DNA of 64,000 nucleotides from Paracoccaceae bacterium (GTDB lineage: Bacteria > Pseudomonadota > Alphaproteobacteria > Rhodobacterales > Rhodobacteraceae): the NCBI GenBank assembly GCA_018222585.1, contig JAAFAB010000005.1:124001-188000 (forward strand), given 5' to 3'. The stretch's first letter is position 1; each line of letters begins with the position of its first letter. This document shows, one piece after another, positions 1 through 8,395 of this stretch. Below the pieces are notes generated by a model. It saw nothing but the letters and a program-made list of their open reading frames with translations. It ran no database searches and was not told the origin of the DNA. Position numbers and translations under genes: made by a program.

Positions 1-2
1 TC

Positions 3-857
3 TGGATGAGCGGCGCCGTGGCCTCCTTCCTGACCATGGCCTTTGCCGGGCGGGCCCTGTCGACCTCGCTGGACACCTTCGAGATCATGACCTGGCGGTC
101 GCTGACCGGGGTGGCGATCATGGTCGCGATCATCACCGCGCGCGGGGCCTGGGGGCGGATCAGCACCCGCCGCATGGGCCTGCACATCGGGCGCAACATC
201 GCCCATTTCACCGGCCAGAACCTGTGGTTCTACGCCGTCGCGGTGATCCCCGTGGCCCAGGTCTTCGCGCTGGAGTTCACCTCGCCGCTGTGGGTGCTGG
301 TGCTCTCGCCGCTGGTGCTGGGCGAGAGGCTGACCCTGATGCGGGTGCTTGCGGCCGGGCTCGGCTTCCTCGGCATCCTGATGGTCACCCGCCCCGGCAC
401 GCAGGAGCTCTCGCCCGGCGTCATCGCCGCCGCCTGCTGCGCGATCGCCTTCGCGCTGACCATGGTCACCACCAAGCGGCTGACCCGCGACGTGCCGACC
501 CTGTCGATCATCTTCTGGATGACCGTCACCCAGACCGTGATGGGGCTGATCTGCGGCGGCTACGACATGGACTTCGCCCTGCCGACCGCGCAGACCCTGC
601 CGCTGCTGGTCCTGGTCGGCTGCTGCGGCCTGCTGGCCCACTTCTGCATCACCACCGCGCTCAGCTTCGCGCCCGCGACGGTGGTCGTGCCCATCGACTT
701 CACCCGCCTGCCGCTGGCCGCACTGCTGGGCGTGCTCTTCCTGGGAGAGCCCTTCGACATCTGGGTGCTGGCCGGCGCCGTGGTGATCTTCGCCGGCAAT
801 GTCGTCAACATCCGCTCCGAGACCCGGCCCCGGCTGCTGACCCCCGACGTGAACTGA
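3..857 (+). CDS. DMT-superfamily (EamA) permease, 5' end at window edge
   Basis: Inner-membrane permease of the drug/metabolite transporter superfamily, substrate unknown. The protein is almost entirely hydrophobic and shows the internal duplication of two EamA domains (about residues 1-135 and 145-275 of what is visible), with the typical ALEFTSPLWV stretch in the first half and PIDFTRLPLAALLG near the end of the second, together about ten membrane segments. An in-frame ATG lies at position 6, but the frame is open to the window edge and the first membrane helix looks short, so the true start is probably outside. The closest families are S-adenosylmethionine or amino-acid metabolite exporters; nothing in the sequence decides between them. 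Confidence 0.8.
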   Translation, partial: WMSGAVASFLTMAFAGRALSTSLDTFEIMTWRSLTGVAIMVAIITARGAWGRISTRRMGLHIGRNIAHFTGQNLWFYAVAVIPVAQVFALEFTSPLWVLVLSPLVLGERLTLMRVLAAGLGFLGILMVTRPGTQELSPGVIAAACCAIAFALTMVTTKRLTRDVPTLSIIFWMTVTQTVMGLICGGYDMDFALPTAQTLPLLVLVGCCGLLAHFCITTALSFAPATVVVPIDFTRLPLAALLGVLFLGEPFDIWVLAGAVVIFAGNVVNIRSETRPRLLTPDVN

Positions 858-1137
858 TCGCCTGCCCGTCGCTCCCGCGCTCAGATCCGGCTCGCGGGCT
901 GGGGGCGTGCTGCAGCGAGGCGAAATTTTCCGCACCGCAGCGTAACTTGGCCGTTTTCCGGGGGCCCGGGCCGGCTCCCATGGTCGCGATATTGCAACCG
1001 CGCCACAGCTGGCGCCAAATAACGCCACGTTACGTAGCCTTCCCCCCACGTAAACCTCTCAGCATGATTGCAGCAGCCCCTGTCGCGGCTCTAGGCTTGA
1101 TCCACGCAGACGCAGGTCTGAGTTGGGAGGAGACATC
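858..1137. promoter_or_regulatory. Upstream region of fadL-like gene with inverted repeat
   Basis: This 280-base spacer holds the leader of the FadL-type gene. It contains an inverted repeat TTACGT-N12-ACGTAA at 1030-1053, about 85 bases before the start codon, which could be an operator for a dimeric regulator (inference only). A strong ribosome binding site (GGGAGGAG) sits at 1125-1132. No convincing small gene was found in it. Confidence 0.25.
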
Positions 1138-2241
1138 ATGAAACTTCAAGCTGGCGCCCTTCTGGCGCTACTCGGCGCGACGACGGCCCATGCGGGCGGG
1201 ATCGAGCGGACCAGCCAGTCCGCAATGCTGCTCTTTGCCGAAGGGAACCGGTTCGAGCTCAGCTTCGGCTCCGTCGACCCGTCGCTGACCGGCGTGGACG
1301 GAGCAACCAACAGCATTTCCGACGTTGGCAAGGGCTACACCCTGCCCAGCTTCGGGCTGAAGATGGACGTGACCGATCGCGTGGCCCTGGCCATGATCTA
1401 CGACACCCCCTTCGGGGCCGATGTGGAATATGACTACGGCGGGGCGAGCCAGTTGCTGAATGGCACGGCCGCCCAGGCGGACGTGCGCGCCCTGACCCTG
1501 CTGGCCAAATACCAGGCCACGGACCGGGTCAGCGTCTACGGCGGCATCCGCCACCAGAACGCCGAGGGCGAGATCACCCTGGACGGCCTGGCCTACGGCG
1601 GCCCGCCGCCGGGCGGTCTTTCCGGCTACTCGGTCGAGCTGAACGACGGCTCGGGCACCGGCTACGTGCTGGGCGCCGCCTACGAGATCCCCGAGATCGC
1701 GTTCCGCCTGGCGCTGACCTACAACTCGGAAATCAGCCATGACTTCGACACCGTCGAATACGGTCTGGCCGCTTCCGGCATTCCCGGCACGCTGACCTCG
1801 AAGACCCCCGAGAGCTGGCATCTCGAGTTCCAGAGCGGCATCGCCGAGGACACGCTGCTGATGGCCAGCATCCGTCACGTCAAGCATTCGCAGTTCAAGG
1901 TGCGGCCGCCGACCGCGAACCGCGATCTGGTCAGCCTCGAGGATAGCACGACCTACCAGCTGGGCATCGGGCGTCGCTTCACGCCGAAGCTGGCCGGCTC
2001 GATGAGCGTGGCCTACGAGAAGGGGGGCGACAGCCTCGTGTCGCCGCTGGCCCCGTCCAACGGCAAGACCCAGCTGTCCCTCGGCCTGAGCTACAAGGTC
2101 ACCGAGGCGGTCGAGGTTTCCGGCGGGATCAGCCATGTCTGGCTGGGGGATGCCCAACCTCAGACGGCCGATACGCCGCGCGCCAGCTTCACCGACAACG
2201 AAGCCACCGCCTTCGGCCTAAAGATCGCCTACAGCTTCTGA
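1138..2241 (+). CDS. Outer-membrane transport protein, OmpP1/FadL family
   Basis: Predicted outer-membrane beta-barrel channel of the FadL/TodX family for uptake of hydrophobic compounds such as long-chain fatty acids. It starts with a signal peptide (MKLQAGALLALLGATTAHA, about residues 1-19), continues as alternating amphipathic strands throughout, and ends in the aromatic C-terminal residue F expected of a BAM-inserted barrel. At 367 residues it is shorter than E. coli FadL, as usual for alphaproteobacterial members. I chose the ATG at 1138 because GGGAGGAG precedes it closely; a TTG 15 bases upstream is poorer. A hairpin terminator follows directly, so the gene appears to be monocistronic. 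Confidence 0.85.
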   Translation: MKLQAGALLALLGATTAHAGGIERTSQSAMLLFAEGNRFELSFGSVDPSLTGVDGATNSISDVGKGYTLPSFGLKMDVTDRVALAMIYDTPFGADVEYDYGGASQLLNGTAAQADVRALTLLAKYQATDRVSVYGGIRHQNAEGEITLDGLAYGGPPPGGLSGYSVELNDGSGTGYVLGAAYEIPEIAFRLALTYNSEISHDFDTVEYGLAASGIPGTLTSKTPESWHLEFQSGIAEDTLLMASIRHVKHSQFKVRPPTANRDLVSLEDSTTYQLGIGRRFTPKLAGSMSVAYEKGGDSLVSPLAPSNGKTQLSLGLSYKVTEAVEVSGGISHVWLGDAQPQTADTPRASFTDNEATAFGLKIAYSF

Positions 2242-2283
2242 TCCACGGCCTGCCCGTCCACCGGGCAGAAAGCCCGCAAGCAG

Positions 2284-2311
2284 CCCCCGGCCCGCAAGGA
2301 CCGGGGGTTTT
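2284..2311 (+). terminator. Rho-independent terminator of fadL-like gene
   Basis: Seven-base G/C stem (CCCCCGG / CCGGGGG) with a ten-base loop, followed by TTTT, 42 bases after the stop of the FadL-type gene. Confidence 0.75.
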
Positions 2312-2433
2312 CACATGCCCGCCCCCCGGGCCCGGCCGCATTGGGATTTGACCCCGGCGCCTGCCTCCCCTAACGCTGTGCGCGGCCCCTTCTCCGGTCA
2401 TCGGGCAGGGTCATCGGGATGCAAGGGGGCGGA

Positions 2434-3306
2434 ATGCTTTACAAATCGGCACAGGACTGGCGCGCGGCCACCGAGAAACGCGTGCTTCTCTTCGGCATGT
2501 CGGGGCTGGGCAAGACCCATGTCTCGAACCTGCTGCGCGATGCCGGGACCTGGTTCCACTACTCGATCGACTACCGCATCGGCACCGGCTACATGGGCGA
2601 ACATATCGCCGACAACGCCAAGCGCCATGCCATGCAGGTGCCTTTCCTTCGCGATCTGCTGATGACGGATTCGATCTACATCGGCTCCAACATCACCTTC
2701 AACAACCTCGCCCCGCTGTCGACCTACCTCGGCAAGCCCGGCGATCCGGCGAAGGGCGGGCTGCCCTTCGACGAATACATGGTACGCCAGGAACAGCACC
2801 GGGTGGCCGAGGTCGCCTCGCTGCTGGATACCGCCCGCTTTGCCCGCCGCGCGGTCGAGCTTTACGGCTATCCGCATTTCGTCTGCGACAGCGGCGGCTC
2901 GATCTGCGAGGTGGTGGATCCCTGGAACCCCGGCGATCCGGTGCTGACGGCGCTGGACGACGCCGCCCTGCTGGTCTGGATCAAGGGCGACGAGGCCCAT
3001 ACGGACGAGTTGGTGCGCCGCTTCGATCGGGCCCCGAAGCCGATGTACTACGAACCCGCCTTCCTGCATCAGGCCTGGCAGGACTACCGCGCCGAGACCG
3101 GCGAGGCCCCCGACCGGGTCGACCCCGACGCCTTCGTGCGCTGGACCTACGCGCGGGCCCTGTCGCACCGTCAGCCGCGCTACGCCGAGATGGCGAAACG
3201 CGGTGTCACCGTCACCGCCGACGAGGTCGCCGCCGTGCGCAGCGCCGGTGATTTCGAAAACCTGATCGAAAATGCGCTTGCGCGGCGCGAAGAAGAGCTT
3301 AGCTAA
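2434..3306 (+). CDS. P-loop ATPase/kinase-like protein next to metA
   Basis: Soluble protein of about 290 residues with a Walker A motif GMSGLGKT at residues 21-28 right after a short beta strand (RVLLF), as in nucleotide or shikimate kinase-type P-loop folds. The rest has no motif I can name; CDSGGSICEVVDPW in the middle and a charged C-terminal half are notable. The ATG at 2434 follows AAGGGGGCGG and is preferred to the ATG at 2419. The gene ends 33 bases before metA on the same strand, so the two are probably cotranscribed. I recall similar unnamed ATPases beside metA in other Rhodobacteraceae, but the function is unknown. Confidence 0.75.
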   Translation: MLYKSAQDWRAATEKRVLLFGMSGLGKTHVSNLLRDAGTWFHYSIDYRIGTGYMGEHIADNAKRHAMQVPFLRDLLMTDSIYIGSNITFNNLAPLSTYLGKPGDPAKGGLPFDEYMVRQEQHRVAEVASLLDTARFARRAVELYGYPHFVCDSGGSICEVVDPWNPGDPVLTALDDAALLVWIKGDEAHTDELVRRFDRAPKPMYYEPAFLHQAWQDYRAETGEAPDRVDPDAFVRWTYARALSHRQPRYAEMAKRGVTVTADEVAAVRSAGDFENLIENALARREEELS

Positions 3307-3339
3307 GCGGCCTCCGCCGCTGTCCACGAGGACCCTCAC

Positions 3340-4290
3340 ATGCCCATCAAGATCCCCTCCGACCTGCCCGCCTACGACGTTCTCACCCGCGAGGGCGTCA
3401 TGGTCATGTCCGAGGATCAGGCGGCACGTCAGGATATCCGTCCCCTGCGCATCGGCTTGCTGAACCTGATGCCGAAGAAGATCCAGACCGAGAACCAGTT
3501 CGCCCGGCTGATCGGCGCCACGCCCCTGCAGATCGAGCTGTCGCTGATCCGCATGAGCGAGCACCAGACCCGCAACACCGCCGCCGAGCACATGGAGAGC
3601 TTCTATCGCCCCTTCGAAGAGGTCGCGGCCTCGGGCGAGAAGTTCGACGGGCTGATCATCACCGGCGCCCCGATCGAGCACCTGCCCTTCGAGGCGGTCA
3701 CCTACTGGGAAGAGCTGGAACAGGTCTTCGCCTGGACCCAGAGCCATGTCCATTCCACCTTCGGCGTCTGCTGGGGCGGCATGGCGATGATCCACCACTT
3801 CCACGGCGTGCCCAAGCACATCCTGACCGAGAAGTACTTCGGCTGCTATCCGCAGGCGAACCTGGATCCGGCTTCACCCTTCCTGCGCGGTTTCTCGGAC
3901 GCCTGCACCGTGCCCGTCAGCCGCTGGACCGAGATGCGCGAAGAGGACATCCGCGCCGCCGGCGGCGGGCTGAAGACCCTGCTCGGCAACGAGGAGACGG
4001 GCCCCTGCCTGGTCGAGGATCCCGGCCATCGGGCGCTCTACGTCTTCAACCATTTCGAGTACGACAGCGACACACTGAAGCAGGAGTACGACCGCGATGT
4101 CGAGGCCGGCAAGCCGATCCTGCCACCGCTGAACTACTTCCCCGGCGACGATCCCGCGCGCAAGCCGCAAAACCGCTGGCGCAGCCATGCTCATCTGCTC
4201 TACGGCAACTGGATCAACCAGATCTACCAGACCACGCCCTTCGATCTGAACCGCATCGGCCAGACCGAAACGGAAGCGCAGACCGCCTGA
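3340..4290 (+). CDS. metA: Homoserine O-acyltransferase MetA family (probably O-acetyltransferase)
   Basis: Acylates L-homoserine in the first committed step of methionine synthesis, in the cytoplasm. The 316-residue protein aligns along its whole length with E. coli Met[15 protein letters not shown] near residue 42, the nucleophile Cys144 in FGVCWGG, and His238 and Glu240 in FNHFE. Residue 113 is Glu ([11 protein letters not shown]), where E. coli has Gly (TGAPLGLVEF). In this family that Glu is known to favour acetyl-CoA, so the enzyme is probably a homoserine O-acetyltransferase despite the succinyltransferase name often given. It follows the P-loop ATPase gene by 33 bases. No SAM riboswitch was recognised upstream. 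Confidence 0.93.
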   Translation: MPIKIPSDLPAYDVLTREGVMVMSEDQAARQDIRPLRIGLLNLMPKKIQTENQFARLIGATPLQIELSLIRMSEHQTRNTAAEHMESFYRPFEEVAASGEKFDGLIITGAPIEHLPFEAVTYWEELEQVFAWTQSHVHSTFGVCWGGMAMIHHFHGVPKHILTEKYFGCYPQANLDPASPFLRGFSDACTVPVSRWTEMREEDIRAAGGGLKTLLGNEETGPCLVEDPGHRALYVFNHFEYDSDTLKQEYDRDVEAGKPILPPLNYFPGDDPARKPQNRWRSHAHLLYGNWINQIYQTTPFDLNRIGQTETEAQTA

Positions 4291-4317
4291 GCCGGCGGAG
4301 CGGCGGCGCCACGGTTC

Positions 4318-4373
4318 GGCCCCGTCGCTCCGGCCCCGTCGTTGAGGCCCCGTCGTTCAGGCCCCGTCGTTCA
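4318..4373. repeat. Four tandem copies of a 14-base repeat
   Basis: Four contiguous 14-base units of consensus GGCCCCGTCGTTCA (the first ends CTCC and the second TGA), in the 299-base spacer between metA and the first hydrolase gene, starting 27 bases after the metA stop. No gene was seen in the spacer. The unit is not a multiple of three, which fits noncoding DNA. Confidence 0.9.
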
Positions 4374-4589
4374 GGCGGGGCCAGCTTCTCCTTCCCGGTC
4401 AGACACCGCAGGCGGTGCGCGGCTGGCTGTCGATGGGGGAGAGCTCTGCCCGCACTCCGCTATAGCGCCGCACAGACGCCCCCCTGTGCCCCTTGCCTTC
4501 CCCCCTTGATCGAGCGACGGGCTCTGCTAAGCAGACCCATACGAACCGGGATGGTTTTCCCGGAGCGGTGGACAATCGGGAAGCGTGGA

Positions 4590-5588
4590 ATGTTGTATGT
4601 CGTCGCCTGGAGTCTTGCGGGCCTTGTCGGGGCCGTGTGTCTCTTTCTTCTCGTCACCTGGGCGATCTGCGTGGCAAAGGGCCGTCGCGCGATGCGGACC
4701 TATCCCCCTCTCGGCCGCTTCCTGACGGTGAACGGACACCGGGTGCATGTGCACCAGTTCGGCGAGGGTCCGGACCTGGTCATCGCCCATGGCGCCACCA
4801 GCCACATGCGCGAGGCGATGGCCTGTTTCGCCACCGGGCTGGCGGGCGAGTTCCGCGTGACGCTGATCGACCGCCCGGGCGAGGGCTATACCCCGAGGCT
4901 GCACCGGCGCGGCGAAAGCCTGCGCGAGCAGGCCGAGCTGATGGCCGACACGGTGCAGGCGCTCGGCATCGAAAACTTCACCCTGCTGGGCCAGAGCTTC
5001 GGCGGTTCCGTTGCCCTTGCCTGGGCGATCCACCGGCCGGAGGGTCTGCGCGCCGTGGCGCTGTCGGCGGCGCCCGCCTACCCCTGGCTGCCCAACCTGC
5101 CCTGGCGGATCAAGGGCCCGGCGATGCCGGTGCTGGGGCCGCTGATTGCCCGCGTCGTACTCGCCTGGTTCCGCAAGAGCTATTTCATCGACAGCTACGC
5201 CAAGGTTTTCTTTCCCAACGCCGTCCCCGAGAACTACGGTCATCGCATCGGCCTGCCGCTGTCGCTGTTGCCGCACAACGTGGTGGCCGACAATCGCCAG
5301 CTGGCCCGGATGGGGCGGGACCTGACCGAGATCGGCCCGCGCTTCGGCGAGATCCGCATTCCGGTGGAGATCGTCATCGGGGCCGAGGACAAGGTCGTGC
5401 GGCCCGAGCTGCACGCTCATGCGCTTGCCAGGGAAATCCCCGGCGCGCGGGTCAGGCTGCTGAAGGGTCAGGGGCACATGCCCCACGTCGGCGACCCCGA
5501 GGGCATCGGCGACGCGGTGCGCCGCGCCGCCCGGCGTGCCCGGGCGAAGGACGATGTCGGGACCGGGGCCGCGCAAGCCGCGGACTGA
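4590..5588 (+). CDS. Membrane-anchored alpha/beta hydrolase, copy 1
   Basis: Alpha/beta-hydrolase-fold protein of about 332 residues with one N-terminal membrane segment (residues 3-28) that anchors it in the inner membrane. The oxyanion region is AHGAT (66-70); the catalytic triad is Ser136 in the nucleophile elbow GQSFGG, Asp267 in GAEDKVV and His296 in GQGHMPH. The substrate is unknown; esterase, lipase or haloperoxidase-like activities are all possible. The ATG at 4590 is chosen because it begins right at the membrane helix; in-frame ATGs at 4506 and 4551 exist and no site has a strong ribosome binding site. The next gene is a clear paralogue in tandem. Confidence 0.82.
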   Translation: MLYVVAWSLAGLVGAVCLFLLVTWAICVAKGRRAMRTYPPLGRFLTVNGHRVHVHQFGEGPDLVIAHGATSHMREAMACFATGLAGEFRVTLIDRPGEGYTPRLHRRGESLREQAELMADTVQALGIENFTLLGQSFGGSVALAWAIHRPEGLRAVALSAAPAYPWLPNLPWRIKGPAMPVLGPLIARVVLAWFRKSYFIDSYAKVFFPNAVPENYGHRIGLPLSLLPHNVVADNRQLARMGRDLTEIGPRFGEIRIPVEIVIGAEDKVVRPELHAHALAREIPGARVRLLKGQGHMPHVGDPEGIGDAVRRAARRARAKDDVGTGAAQAAD

Positions 5589-5772
5589 CCCGCCGGAGGG
5601 CTGCAGGTCACCGCCCGGGACAGGTGGTGACGTGACGCAGTCCAGAGGGCTGGCCGGGGGGCTGACCAACGGCCTGCCCCGGGGGCGGGGCCCTGCGGAC
5701 CGGGAACGGGCGGCAGGGGGACAGAGGTGTGTGACGCAGTCTGCCGCAGGGCTGACAGCAGGGGACGGGGAC

Positions 5773-6795
5773 ATGATGGCAACCTTTTCGGCTTTGGCCA
5801 CGGGGCTGGCCGCCCTTGCGGTGGCCTTCGCGCTGCTGACATGGCTGCGCGCGCGCCAGCGCACGGCGCGACGCGAGGCGGCCTTTCCGCCCCGGGGACG
5901 TTTCCTGACGATCCGCGGCCAGCGTCTGCATGTGGTGCAGGACGGCCCTACGGACGGGCCGGATGTGGTCCTGCTGCACGGCGCCTCGGCCAACCTGCGC
6001 GACCTGCAGATCTCGCTGCTGCCCGGGCTGGTGGCGGCTGGCTTCCGGGTCACGCTCTTCGACCGGCCCGGACTGGGCCACTCGCAGCCCTGCGCCCCCG
6101 GCCGCAGCCTTCTGCAGCAGGCCGACCTGCTGGATGCCGCCTGCGCCGAGCTGGGGCTCGAGGAGGTGATCCTCTGCGGGCAGAGCTTCGGCGGCGCGCT
6201 GGCCGCCTGCTGGGCCGTGCATCACCCCGAACGCCTGGCCGGCCTGGTGCTGATCTCGGCCCCCGTCTACCCCTGGCCGCCGGAGATCGCCCGCAGCTTC
6301 CGGCTGCTGGCCCGCCCCCTCATCGGTCCGCCCCTGGCCTGGCTGCTGAGCGCCTGGTTGCCGCAGCGACGCCTGCAGACGGCACTGCGGGAACAGTTCT
6401 CTCCCGAGCCGGTGCCCCGGGACTACCTGCGGCGCAGCGGCTTTGCTCTGGCCCTGCGCCCCGCGGCCCTGCGCACCGATGCGCTGGAGCGGCGCGGCCT
6501 GTTCTCGGACCTGCAGGACATGGTCGCCCGCCTGCCGCAGCTGTCGCTGCCGGTGGAACTGCTCCATGGCACCGAAGACAGCCAGGTGCGCCCCGACCGC
6601 CATGCCGAGCCCCTGCGCGCCGAGGTATCCGGGGCGCGCCTGAAATGGCTGAAGGGCGCCGGGCACATGCCCCATCACACCCATGCCGACAGCTGCGTGG
6701 ACGCCATCGCCCGTGTCGCCCGCCGAAGCCGCGCCGGCCTCGTCCCGCCACGCCCGGGAACCGCGGAGCGCACGCACCCGGACGCCCGTGCCTGA
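5773..6795 (+). CDS. Membrane-anchored alpha/beta hydrolase, copy 2
   Basis: Paralogue of the preceding gene, with the same plan: N-terminal membrane helix (about residues 5-24), the shared PP-x-GRFLT block before the fold, HGAS oxyanion loop, nucleophile Ser138 in GQSFGG, acid Asp in HGTEDSQ and His in GAGHMPHH. Both copies also share DRPG and A-P-x-YPW segments, which supports a tandem duplication followed by divergence. The start at 5773 (ATGATG) follows a GGGGACGGGGAC stretch. The 184-base gap to the first copy has no gene; cotranscription is likely but not shown. The C-terminus is Arg/Pro-rich and probably disordered. Confidence 0.82.
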   Translation: MMATFSALATGLAALAVAFALLTWLRARQRTARREAAFPPRGRFLTIRGQRLHVVQDGPTDGPDVVLLHGASANLRDLQISLLPGLVAAGFRVTLFDRPGLGHSQPCAPGRSLLQQADLLDAACAELGLEEVILCGQSFGGALAACWAVHHPERLAGLVLISAPVYPWPPEIARSFRLLARPLIGPPLAWLLSAWLPQRRLQTALREQFSPEPVPRDYLRRSGFALALRPAALRTDALERRGLFSDLQDMVARLPQLSLPVELLHGTEDSQVRPDRHAEPLRAEVSGARLKWLKGAGHMPHHTHADSCVDAIARVARRSRAGLVPPRPGTAERTHPDARA

Positions 6796-6864
6796 TCGCG
6801 CCCGCCATCGACACGTTGCACCCGGCGACAGCCCCCGCCATATAGGGACAAAAGGACAAATCCG

Positions 6865-7734
6865 ATGGACCTTCCCTATTCCGGGGCGATCAGCGCCTAC
6901 TACCAGAACGAGGCCCCCGAGGCCCTGCGCAACGCGATCCGCCGGGCCGAGAAGGGGGACATCCTTGCCGGGTCCTACCCCTATTCGGAACGGATGCCGC
7001 GCCGGGCCTACGAAAAGGACCTGAAGGCTCTGCAGATCGAGCTGGTGAAGATGCAGGTCTGGGCAAAGGACAGCGGCGCCCGGGTGCTCTGCCTGTTCGA
7101 GGGGCGCGACGCGGCCGGCAAGGGCGGCACCATCAAGCGGTTCCGCGAGAACCTGAACCCGCGCGGCGCCCGTGTCGTCGCCCTGCCCGCCCCCTCGGAC
7201 ACCGAGGCCGGCCAGTGGTACTTCCAACGCTACATCGCCCATCTGCCGGGACGCGGAGAGCTGACCTTCTACGACCGCTCCTGGTACAACCGTGGCGTGG
7301 TGGAACATGTCTTCGGCTTCTGCACCCCCGCCGAGCGCGAAACCTTCTTCGCCCAGGTGCCCCGCTTCGAGCAGATGCTGGTCGAGGACGGCATCCACCT
7401 GTTCAAGTTCTGGCTCAACCTCGGCCGTGCCGAGCAGCTGCGCCGCTTCCTCGCCCGCGAACAGGACCCGCTGAAGCAATGGAAGCTCAGCCGCATCGAC
7501 GTCGACGGGCTGACCCACTGGGGTGCCTACTCCGAGGCCATCGCCGAGACCCTGACCCGCAGCCATACCGAGACGGCCCCCTGGACCGTGATCCGCGCCG
7601 ACGACAAGCGCCGCGCCCGGCTCGAGGCGATCCGGCGGATGCTGCACGCCCTGCCCTATTCGGGCAAGGACGAGAAAGCGCTCGGCCGCCTCGATCCACA
7701 GATCGGTGGCGGGCCGGAGATCTGGGATGTCTAA
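6865..7734 (+). CDS. ppk2: Polyphosphate kinase 2 (PPK2)
   Basis: Transfers phosphate between polyphosphate and nucleoside diphosphates; family members preferentially make GTP or ATP from polyphosphate. The 289-residue single-domain protein has the Walker A loop [11 protein letters not shown] (79-89), the Walker B/lid region YDRSWYNRG (136-144) and the C-terminal [14 protein letters not shown] segment typical of PPK2 with one domain. The ribosome binding site AAAGGAC lies 9 bases before ATG. The stop codon overlaps the start of a TetR regulator gene by 8 bases, which indicates translational coupling. The subclass (I, II or III) cannot be assigned with confidence here. Confidence 0.93.
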   Translation: MDLPYSGAISAYYQNEAPEALRNAIRRAEKGDILAGSYPYSERMPRRAYEKDLKALQIELVKMQVWAKDSGARVLCLFEGRDAAGKGGTIKRFRENLNPRGARVVALPAPSDTEAGQWYFQRYIAHLPGRGELTFYDRSWYNRGVVEHVFGFCTPAERETFFAQVPRFEQMLVEDGIHLFKFWLNLGRAEQLRRFLAREQDPLKQWKLSRIDVDGLTHWGAYSEAIAETLTRSHTETAPWTVIRADDKRRARLEAIRRMLHALPYSGKDEKALGRLDPQIGGGPEIWDV

Positions 7735-8347
7735 GAAACGCGGCTATCACCACGGCAACCTGCGGCAGGCCCTGGTGGAGGCGGCGCTGCAGCTGATCGA
7801 GGCGCGCGGTCCCACCGGCTTCACCCTGTCGGAGGCCGCCAAGCAGGCCGGGGTGACCCCCGCCGCCGTCTACCGCCATTTCGAGGGCCGCGAGGATCTG
7901 ATCGCCGAGGCGGCGCGCCAGGGCTACGAGATCTTCGCCGACGTGATCGACTACGCCTACCAGAAAGGCCAGCCCTCGGCCCTGGCCGCCTTCGAGGCGA
8001 CGGGCCGCGCCTACCTGGCCTTCGCCCGCAAGTACCCGGGCCACTACATCGCGATGTTCGAAAGCGGCATCTCGGTCAACCGCACCCCCGAACTGGCCGC
8101 CGAATCCCGCCGCGCCTGGGAGGTGCTGGAACGGGCGGCGCATGACCTCTCGCAACATATCCCGCCCGAGAAACGTCCGCCCGCCTCGATGTTCTCGGCC
8201 CATATCTGGGCGCTCAGTCACGGCGTGGTCGAACTTTTCGCGCGCAATTCGCCCGGTCGGCAAAGCCCCTTCCCCCCCGAGGACCTGCTGGAAACCGGCA
8301 TCGGTATCTACCTGCGTGGCCTCGGGCTGATCGAGGAAGACCGCTAG
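7727..8347 (+). CDS. TetR/AcrR-family regulator with WHG-type C-terminal domain
   Basis: Transcriptional repressor of about 206 residues. The N-terminal helix-turn-helix begins with the typical [15 protein letters not shown] and contains [20 protein letters not shown]. The C-terminal ligand-binding half carries the W-x(3)-HG signature ([12 protein letters not shown]) of the WHG subgroup. The ATG at 7727 lies inside the last codons of ppk2, so the regulator should be translated together with the kinase and probably controls that operon (inference). The ligand is unknown. Confidence 0.9.
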   Translation: MSKKRGYHHGNLRQALVEAALQLIEARGPTGFTLSEAAKQAGVTPAAVYRHFEGREDLIAEAARQGYEIFADVIDYAYQKGQPSALAAFEATGRAYLAFARKYPGHYIAMFESGISVNRTPELAAESRRAWEVLERAAHDLSQHIPPEKRPPASMFSAHIWALSHGVVELFARNSPGRQSPFPPEDLLETGIGIYLRGLGLIEEDR

Positions 8348-8395
8348 AGGCGGCGTTAACCTGCGGAAAAGGCGAATCTGCGACACCCGGGGCAC

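Noticed and set aside
2311-2433. SAM riboswitch upstream of the metA operon
   Set aside because: None of the conserved SAM-II or other SAM riboswitch cores could be read in the leader.
4318-4373. CRISPR or integration iterons
   Set aside because: Units of 14 bases are head-to-tail without spacers, and no replication or integrase gene is present.
5608-7647. Open frame of 679 codons on the minus strand
   Set aside because: Antisense to hydrolase copy 2 and ppk2, both of which have clear catalytic motifs.
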